Position numbers and translations under genes: made by a program. 64,000 bases of DNA. Origin: Candidatus Calescibacterium sp. (GTDB taxonomy: Bacteria; Calescibacteriota; Calescibacteriia; Calescibacteriales; Calescibacteriaceae). The notes under the pieces are model-generated. The model was not told the origin of the DNA, searched no databases, and saw only the letters and a program-made list of their open reading frames with translations. The stretch is from assembly GCA_025060505.1 (NCBI GenBank), contig JANXBU010000003.1, forward strand, positions 1-64,000. Reading direction: 5' to 3'. Positions 18,879 to 28,516 of the stretch are shown one piece after another (the first letter of the stretch is position 1; every line of letters starts with the position of its first letter).

Positions 18879-19955
18879 TTAGAAATTTCTGCAATATACT
18901 GGACACCCTTTACAGTACTCGGGTTTAGCTTTTCTGAAGTTTTCCAGGAAAGTTTGTCTTTTTGATATGGCTCCATCTACATCAGATATGTAACCGAAGT
19001 TCTGATTTCTTTTTGAGATTGGTGCAGCGTAAACGCATGGAAAAATCTTTCCTTCAACATCTATGAATATAGTTGTGTAAGCAAATAAGCAGTAGCCAGT
19101 GAAAAAGTCCCCTTTTTCATAATCATAGTGAGAGGTCAGAAGTATTCTGGCTCTACCCTTATACTTTGATTTAAGACTTTTTACTTTCTCTATTTGTTGC
19201 TTCGTTGGTATATCTCCGGGGGTATCTAAAATGTCTACCTTAAACACAGTTTGAAAGAAAAATGTATCAACTCCGTAAGATAAACCGAGTTCAACAACAC
19301 TTTCTATATCTTCTGTATTATTGTCAAATAGTGTGATGCTGAACCCTATTTTTGGTGTATATGAGTTCAGAGTCTTCTTTCGCTCAATTATCAACTTCAA
19401 ATTCTCTATAAATTTATCTAAGTTTCCATTTTTTCTTATTTGGGAAAATTCCTGAGGATTTGTCGAGTCTATAGAAGCGAAAACATATTTAACTCCAGTT
19501 TTTATCAGCTCATCCGGGTCTATTTTTGAGAGGTTTGTAAAGGGTGTTATTTGAAATCCCTTCTGTACTGCGTACTTGAGCATCTTATATGTTTCTTTGT
19601 TCAAAAAGGGCTCTCCCACACCATAGGGAAATATAAAGGTAGCATCGTGGAATTTTTCTAAGATTTCCTTGAAGGTGTCAAATGACATAAATTGTATTTC
19701 AAATTGGCTAGCCGGACACATAACGCATGAGAAATTACATCCACGAACAACCTCTATAAACAAAGTCGCGGGTCTCAAGGGTTTGAATATATGAAAGCCA
19801 AATCTTCTTGCTATATATGAATTTACGATATTTCTGAACCTTTTTGCGTTCATACTTTTGATGAAATCAAAACCAAATCTTCTGGTGAGAAATCCTAAAT
19901 CTTCAGCGATTTTGTTTATAGGCACAGCTGATTCGGTAAATTTGTTTATGGTCAT
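18879..19955 (-). CDS. Radical SAM protein with reduced SPASM (twitch-like) domain, copy D
   Basis: 358 residues from the ATG at 19955; a TTG two codons upstream (19961) is the alternative. Counting from the TTG, radical-SAM Cys are C75-C79-C82 (GCNFSCVMC) and FIFPYGVGEPFLNKE is the GGEP-like motif. The auxiliary domain has GYC-X12-G-X4-C (EGKIFPC) and YCKGCPVYCRNF at the end. It is closest to copy C. A TAAAAT hexamer lies 9 nt before the ATG on the minus strand. The gene lies downstream of the UbiA-like gene (65-bp gap) on the same strand. Confidence 0.87.
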   Translation of the reverse strand: MTINKFTESAVPINKIAEDLGFLTRRFGFDFIKSMNAKRFRNIVNSYIARRFGFHIFKPLRPATLFIEVVRGCNFSCVMCPASQFEIQFMSFDTFKEILEKFHDATFIFPYGVGEPFLNKETYKMLKYAVQKGFQITPFTNLSKIDPDELIKTGVKYVFASIDSTNPQEFSQIRKNGNLDKFIENLKLIIERKKTLNSYTPKIGFSITLFDNNTEDIESVVELGLSYGVDTFFFQTVFKVDILDTPGDIPTKQQIEKVKSLKSKYKGRARILLTSHYDYEKGDFFTGYCLFAYTTIFIDVEGKIFPCVYAAPISKRNQNFGYISDVDGAISKRQTFLENFRKAKPEYCKGCPVYCRNF

Positions 19956-20019
19956 AACCAATCTATTTTAGTGATTTCAAAGAAAATTTGTTAAATATTC
20001 TTAGGTTCTTCCTATTATT

Positions 20020-20802
20020 TTAATTCAGTATGTCGGGTAACCTTTCAAAAGCAAATATACCAATACACAGTACTGCGAAGTTAATCCTATAGAACATTCT
20101 GTACAATTGTATTGCTATTTTCTTTCTGAGCATACTTAGTATGAAGACCAGGTGTGTCAGAAAGGCTACCGGGAGTAAAAACTTCAATATATTATTACTC
20201 GTATTAATATACATAAGCAAGTAGGCTGAGAAAAATAGTGCAGATGAGATGAACATTGAGATCTTAGTTCCTAAAACAGACGATAGGTTCTTTTGTCTCA
20301 GGTCTTTATCTTCATCAATGTCTTGAACAAGGTCAACTATATAACCTCCTGTGAAAGCGAGTGAAACTCCTGATGCAAGAATAAAGGTCTGAAAAGAGAA
20401 GTTTGAATTGTCTGAGAAAATTACTCCAAAATAAAATTGTAGTATACCGCCGAAGAAATGTAGAATAAGATCAGGAAGAACCATTAGTTTTCGAGATGTG
20501 TAGTAAAAAATCCAGTTTGCAAATATCAGCAAAGGAAAAATGCCATGTATGAAGCCTTTTTGTAAGCCGATGGTGCAACTTGCAGTTAGAAGTACAACAG
20601 AGCGAATCAGATAATTCTTGGAAGAAAAAAAATCTCCTAGAGCAAAAACAGATAAAGCGCATAGAAAACTTGAAGCATAAAGTATAAGCAAATCTGAAAA
20701 AAGCAAGGTCTCGGTGAACATAAAGTATCCGAATACAGGGATACCGGAAAGAAATAGAGCTTCAAAAACTCTTAATTTTATAAAGAAACTCAGCAACACC
20801 AT
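20020..20802 (-). CDS. UbiA-like polytopic prenyltransferase homologue
   Basis: 260 residues with about eight hydrophobic segments. The stretch DLVQDIDEDKDLRQKNLSSV near residues 153-172, followed by LGTK, resembles the second Asp-rich motif and downstream Gly of UbiA-family enzymes, which transfer polyprenyl groups to aromatic or other acceptors. The first motif (NDxxD) is not present in normal form; the nearest stretch is ALGDFFSSKN. Function may therefore differ from the classical quinone enzymes. It is on the same strand as radical SAM copies C and D, which suggests one operon. Confidence 0.55.
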   Translation of the reverse strand: MVLLSFFIKLRVFEALFLSGIPVFGYFMFTETLLFSDLLILYASSFLCALSVFALGDFFSSKNYLIRSVVLLTASCTIGLQKGFIHGIFPLLIFANWIFYYTSRKLMVLPDLILHFFGGILQFYFGVIFSDNSNFSFQTFILASGVSLAFTGGYIVDLVQDIDEDKDLRQKNLSSVLGTKISMFISSALFFSAYLLMYINTSNNILKFLLPVAFLTHLVFILSMLRKKIAIQLYRMFYRINFAVLCIGIFAFERLPDILN

Positions 20803-21063
20803 AAAAATTTAATATCTCAAGATTGAAAATTTGAACGCTTTGTGAAAAATTTTTCACTTCATTAACTGATTTGATGATTCAGATAACGGAAACCATTGAA
20901 GATTTTTATAAGCAAACTTGCTTTGTAGCAAACGAGCAGTACTAAAAAACTCTGTGAAAATTCAAAACAGCTTCTATTATTGCAGCAACGCTTACTATAT
21001 GTTGATAGAGATAGTATAAGGTCTCTCGTAAAGTCAAAGATGAGGGATGCTGAGATTTAGAAA

Positions 21064-21831
21064 TTATGGAGTGCTTTTTAGTTTTGAGCAGGCGGGAGAG
21101 TATCCGAGCTCGCAGGATATATACAAGTATTTTTTATCTCCGGTTTTCTCCCAGTTTTTCCAACATCCATAAGCATCAAAATATTCGCAGGATTTTCTGA
21201 GATATTCTTTTGGGGACTTATTATATTTTGGATCGTTTTCGTATATCTCATAGAGATAAAAGCAGGCTGTACCATTTTTCATTGAGCAGGCCCTTTCAAA
21301 CAATTCTATACCTTTGTTTTTATCTTCATTAGTGAATCTCCCGTTATAATACATAAATCCAAGTATATAACAATCATTTGGGCTTTTTTCTCCTTTGCAT
21401 TTTCTCGTTGCTATCTCGTAAGCTTTCTTGAGAGATTGTTCTGATTTATCTTTTCTCCCAGTCGACTCATATATTGCAGCTAAGTTCAGACAACCTCCGG
21501 AGAGATTGAATTCCTCGCAGGCTATCTGATATATCCTTTCGTTGTTATCTTTGAATATCATGTAGGCTCTTTTTGAGTACTCTGATCCTATCTTTAGTCT
21601 TTCTTTCATTTCAATTTTTTTTGTGGTTCCCCATAGACCTTCAATATAAATTATAGAGAGTTTGGCACATGAGTATCCATCCTCTAAAATACATCCCGCG
21701 TCATAGTATTCTATAGCTTTATTGTAATCTTTTTCTTGCTCATATTTCTTTGCATTTTTTAAGCAATCTGTGATGGAACCGCTGTAACAGTTCTGAGATA
21801 TTAGAAGTAGTGAGAATACAAATTCTATCAT
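21064..21831 (-). CDS. Secreted Cys-rich Sel1-like/TPR repeat protein (Hcp-like)
   Basis: 255 residues with a short signal peptide (about 1-18). It has five to six Sel1-like/TPR units, several with paired Cys spaced as in Helicobacter cysteine-rich proteins, for example AGCILEDGYSCAKLSIIY, ACSMKNGTACFYLY and SCELGYSPACSKL. Family knowledge: such repeats form a superhelix stapled by disulfides and act outside the cytoplasm as binding scaffolds. It is divergent from the giant Cys-rich gene at 21899, with 67 bp between start codons, so the two may be co-regulated. The partner is unknown. Confidence 0.75.
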   Translation of the reverse strand: MIEFVFSLLLISQNCYSGSITDCLKNAKKYEQEKDYNKAIEYYDAGCILEDGYSCAKLSIIYIEGLWGTTKKIEMKERLKIGSEYSKRAYMIFKDNNERIYQIACEEFNLSGGCLNLAAIYESTGRKDKSEQSLKKAYEIATRKCKGEKSPNDCYILGFMYYNGRFTNEDKNKGIELFERACSMKNGTACFYLYEIYENDPKYNKSPKEYLRKSCEYFDAYGCWKNWEKTGDKKYLYISCELGYSPACSKLKSTP

Positions 21832-21838
21832 ATCTCAA

Positions 21839-21844
21839 ATTTTA
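21839..21844 (-). promoter_or_regulatory. TAAAAT box 7 nt before the Sel1-like gene
   Basis: On the minus strand TAAAAT ends 7 nt before the ATG at 21831. A TTGTGA sequence (plus-strand 21861-21866) lies 16 nt further upstream and could be the -35 element. There is no Shine-Dalgarno. It would give a leaderless or nearly leaderless transcript. Confidence 0.45.
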
Positions 21845-21886
21845 AATACAGTTTCAATTTTCACAATTTTCTCTGAACTTGATGAT

Positions 21887-21892
21887 TATAAT
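21887..21892 (+). promoter_or_regulatory. TATAAT box 6 nt before the giant surface-protein gene
   Basis: A perfect TATAAT ends 6 nt before the ATG at 21899, within the 67-bp divergent spacer. A start of transcription at the normal distance falls on or next to the ATG. No Shine-Dalgarno is visible, so leaderless translation is likely. No good -35 match was found. Confidence 0.5.
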
Positions 21893-21898
21893 ATATCT

Positions 21899-24800
21899 AT
21901 GTCAAAAAGATTTTTTGTCTATTTTCTAATTTCATTTGCAATAATTCTAAGTATTGTTTTAGCTCTGTTAACTCTTAAACCCAAAAGTATAAGAGCAATA
22001 GGTGGAATTTCGGAGGAAGAGAGATTGTACATTACAGAATCTTTTAAAGGGCTCCAGGCAAAATTCTATGAACTTGTAAGAGCAAAAGGTGTAAAAAATA
22101 TCACAGCGCAAGACATCGTTCAGAATATGGATGAAAGAACCTTAGGGATACTGAAAAAATACTATTTTGATAATGGATGCCCCACGGGAAAAACATCTTC
22201 TTTTGAAGAGTGCGTTGAAAAAATTATAAAAGATCTAAGATTCATTTTTGAGACAATCGGGGTTTCAGATAGGCTTCTTTCACAGATAGATGAAGGCAAC
22301 AGGAATCCGGTGAGTTTTATATGTCCAATCAATATGAATATAAAGAATGAGGATGAATGCTACAGGGAAGCAGCAAAGCAGTATATGATGCTACCGATTT
22401 TGGCCTTGATGAAAGATAAGGAGTTGAAAGAGAGGAACTGGTTGTATGCACCGCGTATATTTGGCAAAGAGCTCCCATCAACTCAGAAGCTCGCTGTAGA
22501 AGGTATAGGGTGTGGACTTACAAGCGGAAACCTTATGAATGTTTCAAATTTCAATCAACACTTCATTAATGTTGCTTTTGGTAAAGGAGCTCCTTACGAC
22601 ATACAATCTTGGTTTGGTGCAGATATTGTGGATACAGGCGCTCCAGGTTGTAATCCACCAGAAAGAGATTGCGGATTTGAGCAGAATATAAACACGGCAA
22701 CGGGAGAATTTTTCGGGCTTTTTCAGTGGCTGTCAGACCAGCTTGAGGAAAACCTTGCAAGCTCAAGTCTTATTCAATTTGTTCAGGGTTTGCTTATTGG
22801 TAAGGGAACGTGTAGTTCTATGGCCGGGGTTAACATGTGTCTTGTTGTCAGAGACCATACGGGAACTGGTGGGAATCAATGTTATGAAGATGTTAATTCA
22901 AATTTCCAGAACAATGTTATAAACGATGGTTATATTATGTATTACAACAGAGCCTTTGTTGAGGTTTTTCCAGATCCAAGCGCTGGTTATTTAACAGCAA
23001 TAATAGCGCTTTGGGCTGAGGCAGATACAGCCAATATAGATCCTTGGACAAGTGGTTTTGGAACCTTTATACCGTCTCACAACACAATAGATAGCGGAAA
23101 TTCAAGACCATCTTCAGAGATTTGTTTTGAAGCGAGGTCTTGTGCAGATGGATGGACATTTGGTCACGGAGATACTCAGTTTAGAGCATATGTTGAGGGA
23201 GTTCTGATAAGGTTCAGATTACAGGTCGTAGTTCAAGGATCTTTGGTTGATGTCTGTCCATTTTCTGCGGATCTTGATATTTTGGGATCAGATGTCGATC
23301 ACCCGGTTCTAGGATGTTTGACAGACTGTGTGGGAGCAGAACCTCTTTTGGAGGGTCTCGGACCACAGCTTGAAGCTGGATTGGATGGTTTCCTTCATGG
23401 CAACTGTCCTATACCTGGGGCAGGTCCTAACATTACAGATGCGAACTTGAGTTTGTGTCCCAAGAAACCTTCTGCTATGCCCGGTTCCGGACCAGGTGGA
23501 GGAAACTGTAATGCTTTACTTCCAGCTTGCCCAGCTTTTTCTCCAGGATGGAACTGCTGCTGGAATTATACAACCGGAAGTATGGAATGCAATCTTGGAG
23601 GAGGTAGTGGAGGATGCAAACATGCTCTTCTTCCAATAGATTTGAACGAACTTCTTATAACAGGTAGGGCTTTTTCTATCTCACAATTTTGTGGGAGACC
23701 AACATCAGCTCAGGATCCGCCATCTGGACACTCTCATGAGGATCCATCAAAGTGTTATCCTGGACCAATAAATGTTGGTCTGTTAAGCTTACCAAAAAGA
23801 CCATGGTATGGGACACTTGGTTGCTTTTCTGGAGAATATGATATTGGATGTTATACATATCCACACAGAGCTTTGATAATGGGTACAGGGTGTTCTATAT
23901 CTTTTGATGCCGGAATACGACCACGAGATCTATCTAAGACCTGTTATCCTGGCTTCATAACAAGAGGTATAGCTCTAGGTACAGATACAGGTGGATTCTT
24001 CCCTCGCCCTGCATTTGGTATAGATAATTACTCACCATTCCCGTTTCCGAACAACGCTTTACTGACTTCAAGGATAAATTCATGGGTACTTTCAACCATT
24101 ACACTTGCAGGTGGGAATGTGGATAACGGATATTTTCAAACCGCTGTAGGCTTCACTTTTAATTTTTATGCGGCTGGATATTCAGACCTATGTATATCAA
24201 CGAATGGTTATATAACCATGCCTCAGACCAATACTGGAGAGTGTACGGATCCAAATCCGGATCCTATACCTTCAACAACAACGCCAGACCCGTATATAGC
24301 GCCGCTTTGGGCTGATCTTTCTGGTGATAACAATGATTTTCTGTATTATTTTGTATCTCTTCCCCCGCTTTTTGTACCGCGAACTCAGCAGGCAAGACCT
24401 CCGGGGTCCTGGGCGCCAGCTGGAAACAACTATCCGAACGTGGCAATAGGTTGGAGTGGAGAACCTAACTACTACCATCTTGCTTTTAATAATACGGAGG
24501 GTAATATATGTGCTAATGGTACGAATTTCAATGACTATGTATATGCTTATCCTTTACCCGGTGGTTTTACATTCCCATTTTATGATCAAACAGGTAACAA
24601 CTACCTGTGTATAGACTCAAACGGATGGTTGGCTCCAAGAACCGGTGGATGTGGAGGTGTTGGATCTGCTCCATCAGGAGCTGCAATACCAAACGCAGCT
24701 GCTCCAAATGGAATAATAGCTGCGCTATGGAAAGATCTTTCTCCAGCTCGTCAAGAGCTCCGTGGTGGAGGGGACTGTGATGGAAGGTGCCCAGAGTGTG

Positions 24801-27800
24801 AGGATGGTTGCCAGAATCCTTCTTGTACAACAGATGGGGGAACAATCAGCTGGTTTTGCCACTCTGAACAAAGTGTAAACTGTGGGTGGACATACTGTCC
24901 CGGAGGTTGTACAGGTTGCGGAGCTAATAGATGGTGTAGAAACTTTGATACAACAAACTCTGATATCTGCTGCGGACCATCAGGAGATTGTTCTGGAACG
25001 TGTCATCAAAATGGAACATGTTCCGGAACCTGCTACACGGTTCCAGGCTGTGTTCCTGATTCTTCTGGTAATTATGATGTAAATTGTCGTGTTGGGCCGT
25101 GCGATGGAGATGAATGTGGATGTAATCAAAGAACATCTCATTGTCACGGAACTTGTTTTTTGGGAGTTTGTACAAACTGTGATACACGTTGTCATTCAAC
25201 AGGAGGGGCAAGTGGGTGTTATTCTCAGGATTCCTGTTGCTTCTGGAGGGGTGGAGGTTGGGAATGTGCTTGCGGTTCAAATCAGAACTGCCAAGGTGGC
25301 TGTGAGGCGGATGCTAGTCTTTTCGATGAAGAGCCGCAGCAGCGTTTATTCAGAGTTCTTGGAGCTGGTTATGTTCTTATAGGCTCAATAGATAAGGATA
25401 ATAACGGTACAGCAGATGTAGTGGACTGCCCCGGAGCAGATATTGCAAACGGTCTCTTTGATGACGATAATGATGGAAACTACTACGAGGATGATGACGC
25501 TGCTGCTACAAACTGCCAGCATATAGTTGTAACTTGGTATAAGATTCCAGACCTCAACGCCATAAATGATCAGGGTTGCGGAAATAATGATAATAATGAT
25601 TGCAGCGGTACTCAGGAGGATTGTTGCTCTTCTGATCAGTGCTCCGGTGGAGCTTGCCAGACTTGTGGGCCGTGTAATTCAGATAATAGAGCTCTTTGTA
25701 GACTCAGAGCTGCCGGAATTCTGAACCCAGAACCTACATATGGTGGTTCTGGGCCATGCACAAATAAAAATACCGCACAAGTTGTCCTGTTTTCAGATGG
25801 AACAATTGATATAAACCTTGAAAACTGGACAAATACAAACATACTTATTGATACAGATGGGCCAAATGGTAATGCATGTAGTTTCTGTGGGTTGTGTATT
25901 ACAGGCTGTAACTGTGATCCAGAGACAATACCAAGACCACATTATGTTGGCATAGAGAACTACGCTGGAACACAGGGAATAGGTGTACCAAATCCAAGGC
26001 CAAACACTACATACAGATTCATAAGGGTTGGTCTGGCTTCTGCTGTTTGTGGAAATTCTGCTGTTCAAACAGGACAATTTACAAACTGTCCAGACACACT
26101 CCAACCCGGAGTTGCTCCAGATAGAACATGCAGAGTTGTAAGATGGGATAACTACCATGTCAGAGGTCAGGCAGTATGTGTTGATATGTATGTTCTTTTA
26201 TATAATGTCGGAACCGGAGTTGCTCCAACACAGAACTACGATATAGTCTTTTACATGAGAGATTTCAAATCTCCTGTTCCGGGAGTTACAGACCCGGATC
26301 AGCAGGAACAAATAGCTCGTCAGACCAATTTTGTAAGGACCGTTGGAGTGGAGAATGCACCGGGAACTTTGGGACAATATGGCTTTATTCCACCAGATGG
26401 AACAGGGGTTGTTATGAGGTATTCTCCAGCTTTCTTATACTATGTAGGTATGGGATTGTCACAAGATTTGCTTTCAGACGCTGCTCATATGATCTATTCA
26501 TCTGGGCTTCTCTGTTTAGCTGTAAACCCCGGAGGCGTTGTAACCGCTGATGCTGATAAGTTCAATGATATATCTGCGTTTTTACCGTTTAATCTATCTG
26601 AGGTTCAGAATTTAGCTTACTTTTTCAATTCTGTTCGTTATTTGTGTGATCCAGATTCTAAAGCAGAGATAAGACTTTATCCAACGGGAATTTCTCCCGC
26701 GAGCGCTAGAACTGGGACCGCTTGGCCATCTTTGCTCACACCTCCTGCTCCGGCTTCCGGAACCCCGATTCCAAATTTTCCATCTCAGTTTGCAGTTCAA
26801 ACTTTCACAGATTTCACTTTCCTACTTCCGAACTACGCAGCTGGATTTTGGTGCAGACAAAATAATCTGGGTGTTGGTAATCCAGCTCTTTTCTACAAAG
26901 ATGGTGTCCCCGGAACAACCACCGTGCAGTTGTTTGAAGGAATAGGAGATTGGTTCTTGGCAGCTGATATTGAGTATTTTGTGCAGGATCCATCAACGGG
27001 TTGGCTTTCAAATCCGCCTTCTCGTATAACTCAGGTTATAGATTTCTTTATAGATGTAAAACCTCAGATATCAAACATAACATGGAATGCGTCTGTGCCT
27101 ATGGTGGGTAGGATAGGTGGGATTTCAGATATTCTCGGAGATATTCTTTCAGGATACCTTCAAGGAATGCTAAGAACCCGCGTTTCATTCCCGCTGAACA
27201 TAACAGATGCTCTGCATCCAGTTATTAAGTACATAAGACCTGAGGGACCGGACGTTACAATAGATGAGTTTCCAAATACAACAAGCTGGCAGCTGATAGA
27301 GTCAAAATATTCCTGGGTAGTCACGATGCCCGATTATTTAGCTTTATATGTTGGATGTGTTGATTTCAACCAAAATGGAGTTGTAGATCCAATAGTTGAA
27401 TGCAGAGATTATTCAATACTTGGACCACTTGATTTGGGTCTCATTCTTGATTTGCTGGGAGGAGGATTTCTTGCACCAACATACAAAAACGGAGATGGAA
27501 CAAAACCCGAGAGCCACAATGCCCTTCCTTTATTTGAAGTCATAGTTGGTGATAAAAGATGTAAAGCTGGTCAGGAGTGCTATATAGACTATGAGGATGC
27601 AAAGAGATATTTTGGTGACGAGGTTGAAAACTATGTTCAGGTTGTGTATGGTGGTGTGCGCAAAATAACTTTCAGAAGAGGAAAAACTATATGGAAAGTT
27701 CCTATACCAATTAATTCATATTCTGGAGATATAAGAATTAACACTGGTATTTGGTTAGACGGAGAAAATGAACTTTCTTTTCTTGTGATAGATGAGAACA

Positions 27801-28384
27801 ATGTGGGTTGGGAAAATATAGTGAAAGTGAAGTTTAGGTTAGATAGACTTGAACCTTTTGTTTGGATAGCTGGTGGCAACAGTGAAGTAGATAATAAACT
27901 AAACATGAGAGTTTTCCATTCAGATAAGAATCAGGTTGTGATTTTGAAGAAGAATGATAATTTAACTGATCCAAACGATATTTTGATATCATATTCAGTT
28001 GGGTATGGGGATGTAAAGTTAGAGAGAAACGGATCTTTAGAGAGAAACGGATCTTCTGGTAGCGGTGAGTGGAGCGAGTGGCAGAAAACAGATAGAATAA
28101 ATCTATCTCTACCAAGGGGTATATACAGATTGGCCATTCGTGCCAAAGACCTTGCGGGTAACGAATCTGAGTTCAGCGAAGTCATATACGTCAAAGGTGA
28201 TGAGGTTATGGGATGCCCAATTATAGGTTCTATAACTCAGGATGATGTGAAGATAGCTTTTGGTATGCTGAACGCTTTGATACCTATTAGTATTGTGATT
28301 TTTGCTATTTACATTATGAAAGCAATGAGGAACGGATCAAATACAAAAAACGGTAGGAAAGATACGGAACACCTACAAACTTAA
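21899..28384 (+). CDS. Giant Cys-rich surface protein with two NIDO-like domains and C-terminal membrane anchor
   Basis: 2161 residues. Order: N-terminal membrane/signal segment (about 5-26); unrecognised region (27-690) with many Cys; NIDO-like domain 1 (about 700-840: GFTFNFYAAGYSDLCISTNG, then PYIAPLWADLSGD); NIDO-like domain 2 starting near 884 (GFTFPFYDQTGNNYLCIDSNG, then AALWKDLSP). Domain 2 appears interrupted by a dense Cys/Gly region (about 958-1142) and an acidic Ca-site-like part (DKDNNGTAD, DDDNDGNYYEDDD). It resumes with IVVTWYKIPD, VVLFSDGTIDI and HYVGIENYAGTQGIGV (near 1347). Later parts include a DFNQNGVVDP Ca-like loop and a beta-sandwich-like region (about 1980-2105). A C-terminal membrane helix (about 2118-2144) precedes a basic tail. 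It looks exported and disulfide-rich; substrate or partner unknown. Family assignment of the NIDO-like parts is by eye. Confidence 0.8.
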   Translation: MSKRFFVYFLISFAIILSIVLALLTLKPKSIRAIGGISEEERLYITESFKGLQAKFYELVRAKGVKNITAQDIVQNMDERTLGILKKYYFDNGCPTGKTSSFEECVEKIIKDLRFIFETIGVSDRLLSQIDEGNRNPVSFICPINMNIKNEDECYREAAKQYMMLPILALMKDKELKERNWLYAPRIFGKELPSTQKLAVEGIGCGLTSGNLMNVSNFNQHFINVAFGKGAPYDIQSWFGADIVDTGAPGCNPPERDCGFEQNINTATGEFFGLFQWLSDQLEENLASSSLIQFVQGLLIGKGTCSSMAGVNMCLVVRDHTGTGGNQCYEDVNSNFQNNVINDGYIMYYNRAFVEVFPDPSAGYLTAIIALWAEADTANIDPWTSGFGTFIPSHNTIDSGNSRPSSEICFEARSCADGWTFGHGDTQFRAYVEGVLIRFRLQVVVQGSLVDVCPFSADLDILGSDVDHPVLGCLTDCVGAEPLLEGLGPQLEAGLDGFLHGNCPIPGAGPNITDANLSLCPKKPSAMPGSGPGGGNCNALLPACPAFSPGWNCCWNYTTGSMECNLGGGSGGCKHALLPIDLNELLITGRAFSISQFCGRPTSAQDPPSGHSHEDPSKCYPGPINVGLLSLPKRPWYGTLGCFSGEYDIGCYTYPHRALIMGTGCSISFDAGIRPRDLSKTCYPGFITRGIALGTDTGGFFPRPAFGIDNYSPFPFPNNALLTSRINSWVLSTITLAGGNVDNGYFQTAVGFTFNFYAAGYSDLCISTNGYITMPQTNTGECTDPNPDPIPSTTTPDPYIAPLWADLSGDNNDFLYYFVSLPPLFVPRTQQARPPGSWAPAGNNYPNVAIGWSGEPNYYHLAFNNTEGNICANGTNFNDYVYAYPLPGGFTFPFYDQTGNNYLCIDSNGWLAPRTGGCGGVGSAPSGAAIPNAAAPNGIIAALWKDLSPARQELRGGGDCDGRCPECEDGCQNPSCTTDGGTISWFCHSEQSVNCGWTYCPGGCTGCGANRWCRNFDTTNSDICCGPSGDCSGTCHQNGTCSGTCYTVPGCVPDSSGNYDVNCRVGPCDGDECGCNQRTSHCHGTCFLGVCTNCDTRCHSTGGASGCYSQDSCCFWRGGGWECACGSNQNCQGGCEADASLFDEEPQQRLFRVLGAGYVLIGSIDKDNNGTADVVDCPGADIANGLFDDDNDGNYYEDDDAAATNCQHIVVTWYKIPDLNAINDQGCGNNDNNDCSGTQEDCCSSDQCSGGACQTCGPCNSDNRALCRLRAAGILNPEPTYGGSGPCTNKNTAQVVLFSDGTIDINLENWTNTNILIDTDGPNGNACSFCGLCITGCNCDPETIPRPHYVGIENYAGTQGIGVPNPRPNTTYRFIRVGLASAVCGNSAVQTGQFTNCPDTLQPGVAPDRTCRVVRWDNYHVRGQAVCVDMYVLLYNVGTGVAPTQNYDIVFYMRDFKSPVPGVTDPDQQEQIARQTNFVRTVGVENAPGTLGQYGFIPPDGTGVVMRYSPAFLYYVGMGLSQDLLSDAAHMIYSSGLLCLAVNPGGVVTADADKFNDISAFLPFNLSEVQNLAYFFNSVRYLCDPDSKAEIRLYPTGISPASARTGTAWPSLLTPPAPASGTPIPNFPSQFAVQTFTDFTFLLPNYAAGFWCRQNNLGVGNPALFYKDGVPGTTTVQLFEGIGDWFLAADIEYFVQDPSTGWLSNPPSRITQVIDFFIDVKPQISNITWNASVPMVGRIGGISDILGDILSGYLQGMLRTRVSFPLNITDALHPVIKYIRPEGPDVTIDEFPNTTSWQLIESKYSWVVTMPDYLALYVGCVDFNQNGVVDPIVECRDYSILGPLDLGLILDLLGGGFLAPTYKNGDGTKPESHNALPLFEVIVGDKRCKAGQECYIDYEDAKRYFGDEVENYVQVVYGGVRKITFRRGKTIWKVPIPINSYSGDIRINTGIWLDGENELSFLVIDENNVGWENIVKVKFRLDRLEPFVWIAGGNSEVDNKLNMRVFHSDKNQVVILKKNDNLTDPNDILISYSVGYGDVKLERNGSLERNGSSGSGEWSEWQKTDRINLSLPRGIYRLAIRAKDLAGNESEFSEVIYVKGDEVMGCPIIGSITQDDVKIAFGMLNALIPISIVIFAIYIMKAMRNGSNTKNGRKDTEHLQT
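28019..28054 (+). repeat. Perfect 18-nt tandem duplication within the giant gene
   Basis: Two identical 18-nt units (28019-28036 and 28037-28054) encode LERNGS twice in a row. The reading frame is kept. It looks like a recent slippage or duplication in a loop near the C-terminal domain. Confidence 0.9.
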
Positions 28385-28464
28385 GGTATATTTGCAGCTT
28401 TATTTGAACTACACAGAGATTCTAAGTTGTCTGGTAACACCTTTCTGATATACAAGATAGATGT

Positions 28465-28504
28465 AATGAATTTTTAATTGTTTCAATGAATTTTTTATTG
28501 TTTC
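28465..28504 (+). repeat. Imperfect 20-nt tandem repeat in the spacer between converging genes
   Basis: Two 20-nt units (28465-28484, 28485-28504) differ at one position, with the start of a third unit following. They sit in the 132-bp spacer between the giant gene and the secretin gene, which converge. AT-rich; no role can be assigned. Confidence 0.6.
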
Positions 28505-28516
28505 AATAAATCGTTT

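Noticed and set aside
20803-21063. Possible decayed gene in the spacer between the UbiA-like and Sel1-like genes
   Set aside because: A plus-strand frame ending at 21060 reads as charged protein but has no start and a stop upstream; evidence is too thin to call a pseudogene.
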